A DNA stretch of 64,000 nucleotides from the NCBI RefSeq assembly GCF_003020585.1, contig NZ_PXUE01000003.1:62001-126000 (forward strand). The letters are read 5' to 3'. A program made the position numbers and the translations under genes. The notes under the pieces were generated by a model. It was not told the DNA's origin, did not search any database, and worked only from the letters and a program-made list of their open reading frames with translations. Positions 1 to 9,274 of the stretch are shown here, piece by piece (position 1 is the first letter of the stretch; the number at the start of each line of letters is the position of its first letter). The stretch comes from Chryseobacterium aurantiacum (GTDB lineage Bacteria > Bacteroidota > Bacteroidia > Flavobacteriales > Weeksellaceae).

Positions 1-1771
1 CAGTTCCAATTATATAGTCTCTATAAATGGCGTACTTACCCATATTCGCTGCAGTTGAATAATATAATTTTGTCTCCCGTATTTTTTGCCAGGATACTCC
101 ATAATCTGTTGTTTTAAAAATATCTCCATCATGTACTCCATAGCCCGTACCATCATCGAAGATTTCAAAATCTTTAAAAGATCCTGTCCAGTTATTATTA
201 ACAAACCATGTGTTTCCCAAATCTACAGAACAATAACTTCCTACATATATTCTTGAAGAATTTCCGAAAATAATATCTCTAACATTAGAGACTCCTCCGG
301 GAATACTAATGGTGCTCCAGGTTAGACCACCATCAATTGTCTTCATCATTTTTTCACTAGTAAGAAGAAACCCTACATTATTATCCACAAATTTCATGAC
401 TTGCACATATCGTCCCACCTCAAAAGGAGTTGACCATCCTGTCGTTTCGTTGTAAATAGTAACGTAACCTTTATATTGATCTGCATTATCTCCTCTCGTT
501 GCCATTGCAAAGTCACCATTAGGCTTCATTGCTAGTGCCCCTGTCAAACCACGGGAAATACTCTGGATAGTCCAAGTTAAACCGTTATCTTGTGTTTTCC
601 AAAATTCATAGGCATATTTACGTAGTCCGATTCCTTTACCATTAGGAAGTATACTAATAGCTCCAGTGGGTATACTAGGAGGCATATACTTCCAAGTCTT
701 TCCCTTATCTGTTGATGCGTATTCTCCCCCTGCTGTTGCAAGATTTTTACTTGCATAAGAATAATCATATTTTAAGCCTCCTCTATAAATCCAATTTATT
801 TTTTCAGGAATCCAGTTCACAAGATCTGTACTCTTAAAAATTGAATGATGTAGCTCGTTGCCTGTTTCATTATCTCCACCTACTAGAAATTTTCCTCCGC
901 TTATTGCAAGAGCAGTAAAGACATGGAATGAAGTAGGATATATAACACTTGAATTCCATAATTCCCCTGTTGCTGTTCTGTACAATTTGTTTGGAGTTCC
1001 AACGGCAATGAATTCATTATTATAAACCTTAATATCCTTTAGAAGGGGAATATTTGTGTCCAGCCAAGTATTTCCACCATCCAATGTATATTTGGTAGTT
1101 CCATTATCAAGAGATGCAATACCGTTTAGTGCATTTTTAAAAATAACTTTCCAAAACCTACCAGGGCTTTCACTTACCTTAATCCAAGTTTGACCTCCAT
1201 CCGTTGATTTTAAAATAAAGCTATTACCTGCTGCCGCCTCAGTTACACAGTATCCTGTATTTGCATCTGTAAAGAACAGACTTGTAATTTTTGCAGCATA
1301 ATCACCAGTAGGTACCATATATACATTCCATGTAACCCCACCATCAGTAGATTTCATTATCCGGCTATTTGTAGTACTTATAAATATAGTGCTATCATTC
1401 AAAACAAACAATGCCTCGGGAAAAAGCGACCCAGGTAATGGATAAGAAACACCCGGTGTTGAAAACTTAGGATCAGAGATGATCAAGTTATATCCTATTA
1501 CAGCATAACCTTTATTATTATGAATTGTAAAATCGCTTACGTTACTATAGTCATTAATTTTCCTCCAAGTATTACCTTCATTCTCAGTTATCAATAAATC
1601 ATCATCTTCATTACGTTTTTGTACCAAGTAACTTCCATCTGGTAAAATTTCCATCTTCATCACGCTCTCCCCTTTTAAAAATGGGGTAGTGAGCATCCAG
1701 TCAGTATTCAATGATTGACTGAAAAATAGAGTACAGCATAGGATTGCTGTTGCAAATATTATTTTTTTCAT
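1..1771 (-). CDS. Secreted Asp-box (BNR/YCF48-like) repeat protein, 3' end beyond window
   Basis: Reading the minus strand from ATG at 1771 gives an open frame of 590 codons with no stop before the window edge, so the C-terminus is missing. The N-terminus MKKIIFATAILCCTLFFSQS is a clear Sec signal peptide. At least seven Asp-box type motifs (S/T-x-D-x-G-x-T/S-W) are visible, for example STDGGVTW, STDGGQTW, TLDGGNTW, STDKGKTW, TQDNGLTW, TIDGGLTW and TTDYGVSW. These are turn motifs of beta-propellers such as sortilin/sialidase/YCF48-like folds. In Flavobacteriia such proteins are usually exported, often by the type IX system through a C-terminal sorting domain that would lie outside this window. 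No catalytic residues were identified, so it may be adhesive or structural rather than a glycosidase. Confidence 0.85.
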   Translation of the reverse strand, partial: MKKIIFATAILCCTLFFSQSLNTDWMLTTPFLKGESVMKMEILPDGSYLVQKRNEDDDLLITENEGNTWRKINDYSNVSDFTIHNNKGYAVIGYNLIISDPKFSTPGVSYPLPGSLFPEALFVLNDSTIFISTTNSRIMKSTDGGVTWNVYMVPTGDYAAKITSLFFTDANTGYCVTEAAAGNSFILKSTDGGQTWIKVSESPGRFWKVIFKNALNGIASLDNGTTKYTLDGGNTWLDTNIPLLKDIKVYNNEFIAVGTPNKLYRTATGELWNSSVIYPTSFHVFTALAISGGKFLVGGDNETGNELHHSIFKSTDLVNWIPEKINWIYRGGLKYDYSYASKNLATAGGEYASTDKGKTWKYMPPSIPTGAISILPNGKGIGLRKYAYEFWKTQDNGLTWTIQSISRGLTGALAMKPNGDFAMATRGDNADQYKGYVTIYNETTGWSTPFEVGRYVQVMKFVDNNVGFLLTSEKMMKTIDGGLTWSTISIPGGVSNVRDIIFGNSSRIYVGSYCSVDLGNTWFVNNNWTGSFKDFEIFDDGTGYGVHDGDIFKTTDYGVSWQKIRETKLYYSTAANMGKYAIYRDYIIGT

Positions 1772-1788
1772 GGTTTTAGTTTTAAATA

Positions 1789-1820
1789 AAAGGAGCTTAT
1801 GGTAAACCACAAGCTCCTTT
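1789..1820 (-). terminator. Terminator after rplQ
   Basis: AAAGGAGCTT (1789-1798) and AAGCTCCTTT (1811-1820) form a perfect 10-bp stem with a 12-nt loop, 24 nt past the rplQ stop. On the minus strand the hairpin is followed by a T-rich stretch. It marks the end of the ribosomal protein superoperon. Confidence 0.8.
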
Positions 1821-1844
1821 AAAATATTTTGAAGTGTAAACTAA

Positions 1845-2357
1845 TTATTCTTCAGTTTTTTCTTCAGTAGTGTCAGCTTTAGCTTCTTCTACTTTTTCTT
1901 CTACTGCTGGAGCATCAGCAACAACTGTTGCTTTAGCTGGCGTAGATCTTCTGCTTCTTCTTGTAGCTTTTTTCTCTTCAGCATTAGGGTTGTAAAGCTC
2001 GTTGAAATCTACTAATTCGATAAGAGCAGTATCAGCAGCATCACCTGGTCTGAAACCTGTCTTAATGATTCTTGTATAACCACCGTTTCTTTCAGCGATT
2101 TTTGGAGCTACAGTTCTGAATAATTCAGCAACCGCAAATTTATTTTGAAGGTAAGAGAATACTACTCTTCTGTTATGTGTAGTATCTTCTTTTGCTTTTG
2201 TTAATAGAGGCTCAACATATACTCTTAAAGCTTTAGCTTTAGCTACAGTAGTGTTGATTCTTTTATGCTCAATTAGAGAACAAGCCATATTAGAAAGTAA
2301 AGCACTTCTGTGAGAAGCTGTTCTTCCTAAGTGATTGAATTTTTTACCGTGTCTCAT
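1845..2357 (-). CDS. rplQ: 50S ribosomal protein L17
   Basis: Large-subunit protein L17 and last gene of the superoperon, 6 bp after rpoA. The N-terminal [19 protein letters not shown] is the family signature. The core ends near residue 125. The protein is 170 aa against about 120-130 aa in most bacteria, because of a roughly 45-residue C-terminal tail rich in Ala, Lys, Thr and Glu (for example [19 protein letters not shown]), probably disordered and acidic at its end. A downstream hairpin terminates the transcript. Confidence 0.98.
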   Translation of the reverse strand: MRHGKKFNHLGRTASHRSALLSNMACSLIEHKRINTTVAKAKALRVYVEPLLTKAKEDTTHNRRVVFSYLQNKFAVAELFRTVAPKIAERNGGYTRIIKTGFRPGDAADTALIELVDFNELYNPNAEEKKATRRSRRSTPAKATVVADAPAVEEKVEEAKADTTEEKTEE

Positions 2358-2363
2358 TATTAA

Positions 2364-3359
2364 TTATTTATCAGCGTCTAACTTATATTTTGCAACGTCG
2401 AAACCGAAGTTAAGACCTTTTGAATGCACTAATTCTTCTAGTTCTGTCAAAGATTTTTTACCAAAATTTCTGAATTTCATCAAATCAGACTTACTGTAAG
2501 AAACAAGTTCTCCAAGAGTTTCTACTTCAGCAGCTTTTAGACAGTTAAGGGCTCTTACAGAAAGATCCATATCTGCTAATTTAGACTTAAGTAGTTGTCT
2601 TGTGTGAAGTGTCTCTTCATCGTATTGGATAGATGCTTTTACAGCTTCAGTTTCAAGCGTGATTCTCTCATCAGAGAATAACATGAAGTGATAAATTAAT
2701 ATCTTAGAAGCTTCTGTTAAAGCATTCTGAGGGCTAATAGACCCATCAGTTTCTATATCTAATACAAGTTTTTCGTAGTCTGTTTTTTGCTCTACACGAT
2801 AATTTTCAATGCTGTATTGTACTTTCTTGATCGGCGTAAAAATAGAGTCAATAGCAATAGTACCTACAGGTGCATTGTTTGACTTATTTTGTTCCGAAGG
2901 AACATACCCTCTACCTTTTTCAATATTGAAAGTAATTTCGAAAGTTACATCATTATTTAGGTTACAAATCACTAAATCCGGGTTTAAGACCTCAAATCCG
3001 TTGATCGATTTTCCTAAATCACCAGCAGTAATAATCGTTTGACCTGAAACTTTAGCAACAACCTGCTCGTTAGCCTGGCCTTCTGCTGAAGCTTTTAATC
3101 TAACCTGCTTAAGGTTAAGAATAATTTCGGTAACGTCTTCGATTACTCCTGGAATAGTTGAAAATTCGTGCTCTACACCTTCTATTTTGATAGATGAAAT
3201 AGCGTATCCTTCCAGAGAAGAAAGCAACACTCTTCTCAAAGCATTACCGATTGTAAGCCCGAAACCTGGTTCTAAAGGTCTGAATTCGAATTGACCTTTA
3301 AATTCATCAGAGTTAAGTAAAATTACTTTATCGGGTTTTATGAATTGTAAAATTGCCAT
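2364..3359 (-). CDS. rpoA: DNA-directed RNA polymerase subunit alpha
   Basis: Alpha subunit of RNA polymerase, 331 aa, the usual length. The N-terminal dimerisation/assembly domain carries [18 protein letters not shown] (around residues 33-50). The C-terminal helix-hairpin-helix domain, which contacts UP elements and activators, follows after about residue 255 ([19 protein letters not shown]). It sits between rpsD and rplQ as in the classical alpha operon. Confidence 0.99.
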   Translation of the reverse strand: MAILQFIKPDKVILLNSDEFKGQFEFRPLEPGFGLTIGNALRRVLLSSLEGYAISSIKIEGVEHEFSTIPGVIEDVTEIILNLKQVRLKASAEGQANEQVVAKVSGQTIITAGDLGKSINGFEVLNPDLVICNLNNDVTFEITFNIEKGRGYVPSEQNKSNNAPVGTIAIDSIFTPIKKVQYSIENYRVEQKTDYEKLVLDIETDGSISPQNALTEASKILIYHFMLFSDERITLETEAVKASIQYDEETLHTRQLLKSKLADMDLSVRALNCLKAAEVETLGELVSYSKSDLMKFRNFGKKSLTELEELVHSKGLNFGFDVAKYKLDADK

Positions 3360-3392
3360 ATTATTGGGTTGAGCAAAAATTTGATTAAAAAA

Positions 3393-4001
3393 TTATTTAG
3401 AGTAAAGTTCGACGATAAGGTTCTCCTTAATGTCCTCCGGAATTTGGATTCTTTCAGGAGCAGAAATGAAAGTACCTTCTTTCTTCTCATCGTTGAATTG
3501 TAACCACTCATAGTTTGACTTAGAAGCCAATGCATTGGTAACAACCTCAAGAGACTTAGACTTTTCTCTTACAGTGATAATATCACCAGCTTTTACCAAA
3601 TAAGAAGGGATGTTAAGGATTTCTCCGTTCACAGTGATGTGTCTGTGAGAAACCAATTGTCTTGCACCAGATCTAGTTTTAGCAAAACCTAATCTGTATA
3701 CAACGTTATCCAATCTTGATTCACAAAGTTGTAATAGAACTTCCCCTGTTACACCTTTACTTCTGTGTGCTTTTTCAAATAAGTTAGCAAACTGTCTTTC
3801 TAAAATACCGTAAGTATATTTAGCTTTTTGTTTTTCAGCTAACTGAACTGCATATTCTGATTTTTTAGCACCTCTTCTCTTGTTAGGACCGTGTTGTCCT
3901 GGCGGTTGGTTTTTTCTCTTTTCGAAGTTTTTATCATCTCCGTAGATTGCAGCACCAAACTTTCTAGCAATCTTAGTTTTAGGTCCAATATATCTTGCCA
4001 T
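3393..4001 (-). CDS. rpsD: 30S ribosomal protein S4
   Basis: Primary 16S rRNA-binding protein of the small subunit, 202 aa. The N-terminal part starts [16 protein letters not shown], and the S4 RNA-binding domain is visible at about residues 92-155 ([20 protein letters not shown]). N-terminal zinc cysteines are absent, as in C-minus S4 proteins. In Proteobacteria S4 is the autogenous repressor of the alpha operon; whether that holds here is not shown. It lies 19 bp after rpsK. Confidence 0.98.
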   Translation of the reverse strand: MARYIGPKTKIARKFGAAIYGDDKNFEKRKNQPPGQHGPNKRRGAKKSEYAVQLAEKQKAKYTYGILERQFANLFEKAHRSKGVTGEVLLQLCESRLDNVVYRLGFAKTRSGARQLVSHRHITVNGEILNIPSYLVKAGDIITVREKSKSLEVVTNALASKSNYEWLQFNDEKKEGTFISAPERIQIPEDIKENLIVELYSK

Positions 4002-4020
4002 AATGGGTAAATTCTAAAAA

Positions 4021-4410
4021 TTAAACTCTTCTTCTTTTTGGTGGTCTACATCCATTGTGCGGCATAGGAGTCACATCAACGATTTCACTTACTTCAATAC
4101 CTGAATTGTGAATAGATCTGATAGCAGATTCTCTACCTGCACCTGGACCTTTTACAAACACCTTTACTCTTCTTAAACCAGCTTCGTGAGCTACAGCAGA
4201 GCAATTTTCAGCTGCCATTTGAGCAGCAAATGGAGTATTCTTTTTAGAACCTCTGAAACCCATTTTACCGGCAGAAGCCCAAGAGATAACCTCTCCGTTT
4301 TTATTTGTTAAAGAAATGATGATGTTATTGAAAGAAGCTTGAATATGTGCTTCACCAATAGCTTCAACTTTTACTTTTCTTTTTTTAACTACTTTAGTTT
4401 GTTTTGCCAT
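4021..4410 (-). CDS. rpsK: 30S ribosomal protein S11
   Basis: Platform protein of the small subunit, 129 aa. Conserved stretches [21 protein letters not shown] and the Arg/Lys-rich end [14 protein letters not shown] identify it. It lies 12 bp after rpsM in the usual alpha-operon order. Confidence 0.98.
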   Translation of the reverse strand: MAKQTKVVKKRKVKVEAIGEAHIQASFNNIIISLTNKNGEVISWASAGKMGFRGSKKNTPFAAQMAAENCSAVAHEAGLRRVKVFVKGPGAGRESAIRSIHNSGIEVSEIVDVTPMPHNGCRPPKRRRV

Positions 4411-4422
4411 AATTCCTAACGA

Positions 4423-4800
4423 TTATTTACTAGCTTTTTTCTTGTTAGCAACAGTTTTTCTCTTTCCTTTTCGGGTTCTAGAGTTGTTTTTCGTTCTCTG
4501 GCCTCTTAAAGGTAATCCTAGTCTGTGACGTATTCCTCGTTGGCATCCTATGTCCATCAATCTCTTGATGTTCAATTGCACTTCAGATCTTAATTCTCCT
4601 TCTACTTTTACGTTTTCAGAGATATATGTTCTGATTGCAGCCAATTCATCGTCATTCCATTCGTTGACTTTCTTGTCTTCGCTGATACCGGCAGCTTTAA
4701 GGATTTCAGAAGAAGTATTTCTTCCTACTCCATAGATGTAAGTTAAACCGATAACACCTCTTTTGTTTTTTGGTAAATCAATACCTGCAATTCTCGCCAT
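4423..4800 (-). CDS. rpsM: 30S ribosomal protein S13
   Basis: Head protein of the small subunit that contacts P-site tRNA and 23S rRNA. 125 aa. It starts [20 protein letters not shown] and has the basic tail [18 protein letters not shown]. It follows rpmJ by 9 bp. Confidence 0.98.
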   Translation of the reverse strand: MARIAGIDLPKNKRGVIGLTYIYGVGRNTSSEILKAAGISEDKKVNEWNDDELAAIRTYISENVKVEGELRSEVQLNIKRLMDIGCQRGIRHRLGLPLRGQRTKNNSRTRKGKRKTVANKKKASK

Positions 4801-4809
4801 AATTTAATG

Positions 4810-4926
4810 TTAACCTTGTCTTTGTTTAAATTTTGGGTTCTTCTTGTTGATTACGAACAGTACACCTTTTCTGCGTACAATTTTGCAATCAGCGCTTCTT
4901 TTTTTAATTGATGCTCTTACTTTCAT
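4810..4926 (-). CDS. rpmJ: 50S ribosomal protein L36 (zinc-free form)
   Basis: A 38-residue gene. The translation begins [20 protein letters not shown] and ends NPKFKQRQG, matching L36. The canonical zinc ligands (C11, C14, C27, H33) are reduced to a single Cys at position 14, so this is a C-minus paralogue type that should not bind zinc. It lies between infA and rpsM as in many bacteria. The identification rests on length, position and the conserved ends. Confidence 0.95.
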   Translation of the reverse strand: MKVRASIKKRSADCKIVRRKGVLFVINKKNPKFKQRQG

Positions 4927-4953
4927 TTTGATAGTATTTATTTTTTAACAAAT

Positions 4954-4981
4954 GCCAAATGGAATGCATGTTCCATTTGGC
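4954..4981 (-). other. Intergenic hairpin between infA and rpmJ
   Basis: GCCAAATGGAA (4954-4964) and TTCCATTTGGC (4971-4981) form a perfect 11-bp inverted repeat with a 6-nt loop in the 62-bp infA-rpmJ gap. No uninterrupted T-run follows on the minus strand, so a full terminator is unlikely. Attenuation, RNA processing or protein binding are possible. Confidence 0.6.
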
Positions 4982-4988
4982 TAATTGT

Positions 4989-5204
4989 TTAGTATCTAAA
5001 TGTGATTCTCCCTTTTGTTAAATCATAGGGAGACATTTCTAGTTTTACCTTATCACCAGGTAAAAGTTTAATATAATGCATTCTCATTTTACCGGAAATA
5101 TGAGCGATAAGTATATGCCCATTCTCCAGCTCTACACGGAACTGGGCGTTCGAAAGTGCTTCCGTGATAACGCCGTCTTGTTCAATATGTTTTTGTTTCG
5201 CCAT
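4989..5204 (-). CDS. infA: Translation initiation factor IF-1
   Basis: Small OB-fold factor (71 aa) that binds the ribosomal A site during initiation. The sequence starts [20 protein letters not shown] and contains the typical [20 protein letters not shown] segment. It lies 3 bp after secY. The map gene often found between secY and infA in bacteria is absent here. Confidence 0.98.
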   Translation of the reverse strand: MAKQKHIEQDGVITEALSNAQFRVELENGHILIAHISGKMRMHYIKLLPGDKVKLEMSPYDLTKGRITFRY

Positions 5205-5207
5205 AAA

Positions 5208-6587
5208 TTAATATCCAGTCGTTCTTGATAATTTAGACTGCATTAAGCCATCATAATGATGGTTCAGCAGATATGTATTAATCTGTTGAACTGTATCTAA
5301 AATTACACCCACCATGATTAATAGCGACGTTCCCCCGAAAAACAGGGCAAACGCATCTGTCTGAACAAAGCTTCCATGCACAATTGCAGGAAGGACTGCA
5401 AAGATAGATAAAAAAATTGCACCTGGCAAGGTAATTTTTGATAAAATATCATCTAAATAATCAGCGGTCTCTTTTCCGGGTCTTACTTTTGGTACTAAAC
5501 CTCCATTTCTCTTCAAGTCATCAGCCATTTGGTTTACCGGAATTGTAATTGCAGTATAGAAAAATGAGAAGATAATAATTAATAGCGCAAACAATACGTT
5601 GTATTGCCAGCTAAAAACATTTTTGAAACCTGCAAGAAAGGTATTAGATTCATCGAATTTTGTTAATAATCCTGGTACGAACATCAATGCCTGAGCAAAG
5701 ATAATCGGCATTACACCAGCAGCATTTACTTTCAAAGGAATCCATTGTCTTGCTCCCTGCATAAGATTTTTGTTTACACCTCCTCTTGCTTGAGCTCTGC
5801 TTACATACTGAATAGGAATTTTTCTAACAGCCACTGATAAAATCACGGCCAGAAGAACAACTACCATCCAGAATAATACTTCAATAAGGATCATGATAGA
5901 TCCCATTCCTCCTTTTCCGTTCTGCACGGCCATTTCCTGAACGAATGCTTCTGGTAATCTTGAAAGGATCCCCACCATAATAAGGATAGAGATACCATTT
6001 CCGATACCTTTGTCGGTGATTTTTTCACCTAACCACATTGCGAATACTGAACCACCTACCAAGATTACAATACTTGGCAACCAGAACATGATAGAATTTG
6101 GCTCTACAAAATATGCAGATTGGAATTGAGCATACGGTAAGAATAATTGAGTAATAGAAGTTAAGTAAGAAGGTGCCTGTACCAGACAAACCCCGATCGT
6201 TAACCATCTTGTAATTTGGTTCAATGTATTTCTACCTGACTCTCCATCTTTCTGAAGCTTCTGAAGATAAGGAATAGCCATTCCCATCAACTGAACAATA
6301 ATAGAAGCAGAAATATAAGGCATGATACCCAACGCCATTACGGAAGCGTGGCTGAAAGCTCCCCCCGTAAACGACGAAAGCAAGCCAAGGAGACCTGCTC
6401 CTTGCTTGTTACCGCCTTGATTTTTATAATGCTCTAAGAGATCTCCCACCTCTGCAAGGTTAATTGCAGGAAGTGAGATATAAGATGCGAATCTATACAC
6501 AAGGATAATACCTAACGTAAAGAGAATTTTATCTCTTAACTCCTTTAGGCTCCATATATTTTTAAGTGTTTGTATAAATTCTTTCAT
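5208..6587 (-). CDS. secY: Preprotein translocase subunit SecY
   Basis: Channel-forming subunit of the Sec translocon, 459 aa, with about ten hydrophobic membrane segments. Family features include the N-terminal LKELRDKILFTLGIILVYR, the plug region rich in Gly after the first membrane segment (GAGLLGLLSSFTGGAFS), the signature GIMPYISASIIVQLM, and the cytoplasmic loop near residue 365-385 (LKRNGGLVPKVRPGKETADY) that contacts SecA or the ribosome. It lies 9 bp after rplO, as in the spc operon. Confidence 0.99.
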   Translation of the reverse strand: MKEFIQTLKNIWSLKELRDKILFTLGIILVYRFASYISLPAINLAEVGDLLEHYKNQGGNKQGAGLLGLLSSFTGGAFSHASVMALGIMPYISASIIVQLMGMAIPYLQKLQKDGESGRNTLNQITRWLTIGVCLVQAPSYLTSITQLFLPYAQFQSAYFVEPNSIMFWLPSIVILVGGSVFAMWLGEKITDKGIGNGISILIMVGILSRLPEAFVQEMAVQNGKGGMGSIMILIEVLFWMVVVLLAVILSVAVRKIPIQYVSRAQARGGVNKNLMQGARQWIPLKVNAAGVMPIIFAQALMFVPGLLTKFDESNTFLAGFKNVFSWQYNVLFALLIIIFSFFYTAITIPVNQMADDLKRNGGLVPKVRPGKETADYLDDILSKITLPGAIFLSIFAVLPAIVHGSFVQTDAFALFFGGTSLLIMVGVILDTVQQINTYLLNHHYDGLMQSKLSRTTGY

Positions 6588-6596
6588 TAGTAAGTA

Positions 6597-7046
6597 TTAT
6601 AAGGTAATTGCTTTTCCACCTGCCTTAGCAATAAGCTCTTCAGCAGATTTAGTGAACTTGTCAGCAGAGATTGAAACCGCAGATTTCAATTCTCCTCTAC
6701 CCATAATTTTCACTAATTCGTTTTTAGAAACTATCCCGTTTGCTACTAAAACTTCTTTCGTGATATCTCCAGTGATGGATTTGTTCTCGATTAAAGTTTG
6801 AATAGTGTCAAGGTTAACTCCTCTAAACTCTTTTCTGTTTACGTTTTTGAATCCGAATTTAGGTAATCTTCTTTGTAAAGGCATCTGTCCACCTTCGAAA
6901 CCGATTTTCTGAGAATAACCAGCTCTAGCTTTCTGACCTTTGTGACCTTTTGTTGAAGTACCTCCTTTTCCACTACCTTGACCTCTACCAATTCTCTTTG
7001 AGTTGAAAGTAGATCCTGCAGCAGGTTGTATGTTATTTAAATTCAT
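6597..7046 (-). CDS. rplO: 50S ribosomal protein L15
   Basis: Large-subunit assembly protein, 149 aa. The Gly/Lys-rich N-terminal half (RIGRGQGSGKGGTSTKGHKG) and the C-terminal globular domain ending ELIAKAGGKAITL are typical. The gene follows rpmD and precedes secY. Confidence 0.98.
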   Translation of the reverse strand: MNLNNIQPAAGSTFNSKRIGRGQGSGKGGTSTKGHKGQKARAGYSQKIGFEGGQMPLQRRLPKFGFKNVNRKEFRGVNLDTIQTLIENKSITGDITKEVLVANGIVSKNELVKIMGRGELKSAVSISADKFTKSAEELIAKAGGKAITL

Positions 7047-7067
7047 TTTAATTTCTCTTTTATAAAA

Positions 7068-7244
7068 TTATTTTTGAACTTCAAGTAAGTGGCTTACTGC
7101 AGCGATCATTCCTAAGATAGAAGGAGTTGCTTCGTGTTCTACAACTTGGTGAAGTTTTTTTAATCCTAATGCTTCAAGCGTTCTCTTTTGGGTTTTTGTT
7201 CTACCAATAGCGCTTCTTACTTGCTTTACTTTAATTGTTGCCAT
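7068..7244 (-). CDS. rpmD: 50S ribosomal protein L30
   Basis: A 58-codon gene filling the rpsE-rplO gap, starting with ATG at 7244. It begins MATIKVKQVRSAIGRTKTQK and ends SHLLEVQK, matching the two-helix, three-strand L30 family in length and motif (VKQVRSAIGR...LEALGLKKL). Position between S5 and L15 is the conserved one. Confidence 0.96.
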   Translation of the reverse strand: MATIKVKQVRSAIGRTKTQKRTLEALGLKKLHQVVEHEATPSILGMIAAVSHLLEVQK

Positions 7245-7254
7245 TGTTTTATTA

Positions 7255-7776
7255 TTAACCGTTAAACACTTTACTTAGAGAAACTCCTCTCATTCTTGCG
7301 ATCTCTTCAGGTCTTCTGATATCCAATAACGCTTTGAAAGTAGCTTTCACCACGTTGTGAGGGTTAGAAGATCCTTTAGATTTTGAAAGGATATCGTGAA
7401 TACCAGCAGATTCCAATACCGCTCTTACCGCACCACCTGCGATAAGTCCTGTACCGTGAGAAGCAGGTCTTAAGAAGATATCTGCACCACCGTATCTAGC
7501 AGTAGTTTGGTGAGGAATAGTATGGTTCATTACAGGAACTTTCACAAGGTTTTTCTTAGCGTCTTCAACTGCTTTAGCAATTGCAGAAGCAACCTCTTTA
7601 GATTTTCCTAAACCAAAACCGATAATACCTTCTTCGTTACCTACTACAACAATAGCAGAAAATCCGAAAGCTCTACCCCCTTTAGTTACTTTTGTTACTC
7701 TGTTAACAGCTACGAGACGATCTTTTAATTCTAATCCTCCCGGTTTTACTCTTTCTATATTATCTAGTCCTAACAT
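7255..7776 (-). CDS. rpsE: 30S ribosomal protein S5
   Basis: Small-subunit fidelity protein, 173 aa. It contains the S5 double-stranded RNA-binding-like domain ([20 protein letters not shown], around residues 18-37) and the C-terminal domain with [19 protein letters not shown]. It lies 19 bp after rplR. Confidence 0.98.
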   Translation of the reverse strand: MLGLDNIERVKPGGLELKDRLVAVNRVTKVTKGGRAFGFSAIVVVGNEEGIIGFGLGKSKEVASAIAKAVEDAKKNLVKVPVMNHTIPHQTTARYGGADIFLRPASHGTGLIAGGAVRAVLESAGIHDILSKSKGSSNPHNVVKATFKALLDIRRPEEIARMRGVSLSKVFNG

Positions 7777-7795
7777 ATTTTCCGAAATTTAATGA

Positions 7796-8149
7796 TTAGA
7801 ATTTAAGTCCACCTTCTCTCGCACCATCAGCTAGAGCTTTTACTCTACCGTGGTAAACGAAACCGTTTCTGTCAAATACAATACTTTCGATTCCTGCAGC
7901 GATAGCTTTAGCAGCGATAGCTTTACCAACAGCAGCAGAAACTTCAGTCTTAGTACCTTTAGCGTCTACACCTTTCTCTCTAGAAGAAGCTGATGCTAAA
8001 GTTTTACCATTTTTATCATCGATTAACTGAGCGTAAATTTCCTTATTACTTTTGTATACAGATAATCTTGGCAATTCAGAAGATCCAGAGATTTTCCCTC
8101 TTACTCTTCTTTTGATTCTTATTCTTTTTTCTAATTTACTTAATGCCAT
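7796..8149 (-). CDS. rplR: 50S ribosomal protein L18
   Basis: 5S rRNA-binding protein, 117 aa. The motif [18 protein letters not shown] and the end [20 protein letters not shown] are characteristic. It follows rplF by 15 bp. Confidence 0.98.
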   Translation of the reverse strand: MALSKLEKRIRIKRRVRGKISGSSELPRLSVYKSNKEIYAQLIDDKNGKTLASASSREKGVDAKGTKTEVSAAVGKAIAAKAIAAGIESIVFDRNGFVYHGRVKALADGAREGGLKF

Positions 8150-8164
8150 AATACTTATAATTTA

Positions 8165-8710
8165 TTAAGCAGATTTACCAGCTTTACGTCTAACAATTTC
8201 TCCTACGAATCTTACACCTTTTCCTTTGTATGGCTCAGGCTTTCTGAAAGAACGGATCTTTGCAGTAACCATTCCTAGAAGTTGCTTGTCGTGAGACGCT
8301 AAAGTAATAATTGGGTTTTTACCTTTTTCAGTCAATGTATCAATTTTCACTTCAGTTGGAAGTTCTAATACGATACCGTGAGAGAATCCTAAAGCTAACT
8401 CAAGTTTTTGACCTGTGTGAGAAGCTCTATATCCTACCCCTACTAGTTCTAGTTTCTTTTCGAAACCTTCTGATACACCTACGATCATGTTGGCGATCAA
8501 CGCTCTGTATAAACCGTGAAGCGCTTTGTGTTGTTTAGAATCAGATGGTCTGTTTACGTTAAGTTCACCATCTTTCTGTTCTAAAGTAATTCCTGCTGTA
8601 AGCTCCTGAGAAAGTTCTCCTTTAGCTCCTTTTACTGTTACTACACCGTTATTTTCAGTGACTGTAACTCCAGCTGGAATTGTTATAATTGCTTTACCAA
8701 TTCTTGACAT
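8165..8710 (-). CDS. rplF: 50S ribosomal protein L6
   Basis: Large-subunit protein near the factor-binding site, 181 aa, built from two repeated domains. The C-terminal signature PEPYKGKGVRFVGEIVRRKA is intact. It lies 17 bp after rpsH. Confidence 0.98.
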   Translation of the reverse strand: MSRIGKAIITIPAGVTVTENNGVVTVKGAKGELSQELTAGITLEQKDGELNVNRPSDSKQHKALHGLYRALIANMIVGVSEGFEKKLELVGVGYRASHTGQKLELALGFSHGIVLELPTEVKIDTLTEKGKNPIITLASHDKQLLGMVTAKIRSFRKPEPYKGKGVRFVGEIVRRKAGKSA

Positions 8711-8727
8711 TTTCCTCTGATTAAAAA

Positions 8728-9126
8728 TTAATAAACATAGCAGATTACTTCACCGCCTACTTTCTCTTCTCTAGCTTTCTTGTCAGTCATTACTCCTTTA
8801 GAAGTAGAGATGATAGAAATACCCAAACCGTTTAGTACTCTTGGAAGTTCAGTAGAACCTTTGTACTGTCTCAAACCTGGTCTAGAAGCTCTTTGAATAG
8901 ACTTGATAGCAGGTTTGTTAGTTTGCTTATCGTACTTTAAAGCGATTTTGATCACTCCTTGAACAGCGCTATCTTCAAACTTGTAGTTTAAGATATACCC
9001 TTGATCAAATAAGATCTTAGTAATCTCCTTTTTGATTTTCGATGCAGGAATTTCCACCACCTTGTGGCCTGCGCTTTGTGCGTTCCTTACTCTTGTTAGG
9101 AAATCTGAAATTGGATCTGTTACCAT
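8728..9126 (-). CDS. rpsH: 30S ribosomal protein S8
   Basis: Central-domain 16S rRNA-binding protein, 132 aa. It starts MVTDPISDFLTRVRNAQSAG, and the C-terminal motif GISIISTSKGVMTDKKARE is the S8 signature. In E. coli S8 is the spc-operon autoregulator. Here it is separated from rpsN by an unusually long 148-bp gap that holds a strong hairpin. Confidence 0.98.
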   Translation of the reverse strand: MVTDPISDFLTRVRNAQSAGHKVVEIPASKIKKEITKILFDQGYILNYKFEDSAVQGVIKIALKYDKQTNKPAIKSIQRASRPGLRQYKGSTELPRVLNGLGISIISTSKGVMTDKKAREEKVGGEVICYVY

Positions 9127-9183
9127 TTTTCTTTTATAAATTATTGGTTAAAGAACAATCAGTTTTGAAAAGACTTGAAGATT

Positions 9184-9222
9184 AAAATATCAGACTTCAG
9201 AAATTCTTAGGTCTGATATTTT
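9184..9222 (-). other. Strong hairpin between rpsN and rpsH
   Basis: AAAATATCAGAC (9184-9195) and GTCTGATATTTT (9211-9222) form a perfect 12-bp stem with a 15-nt loop inside the 148-bp rpsN-rpsH gap, the longest gap within the superoperon. The minus-strand transcript has few consecutive Ts after the stem. It could be an attenuator, a processing site or a ribosomal-protein binding site; function unknown. Confidence 0.6.
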
Positions 9223-9274
9223 TATTCTCTAGTATCTTGACAACTTAATTGTCCCGATTTTCAATTAGTAATTA

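Noticed and set aside
10-768. Two short minus-strand frames near the left edge (10-204 and 577-768)
   Set aside because: They are out of frame with the long Asp-box gene that covers the region without interruption from 1771 to 1.
2809-3042. Plus-strand frame antisense to rpoA
   Set aside because: Shadow of a highly conserved gene; no start context or family features.
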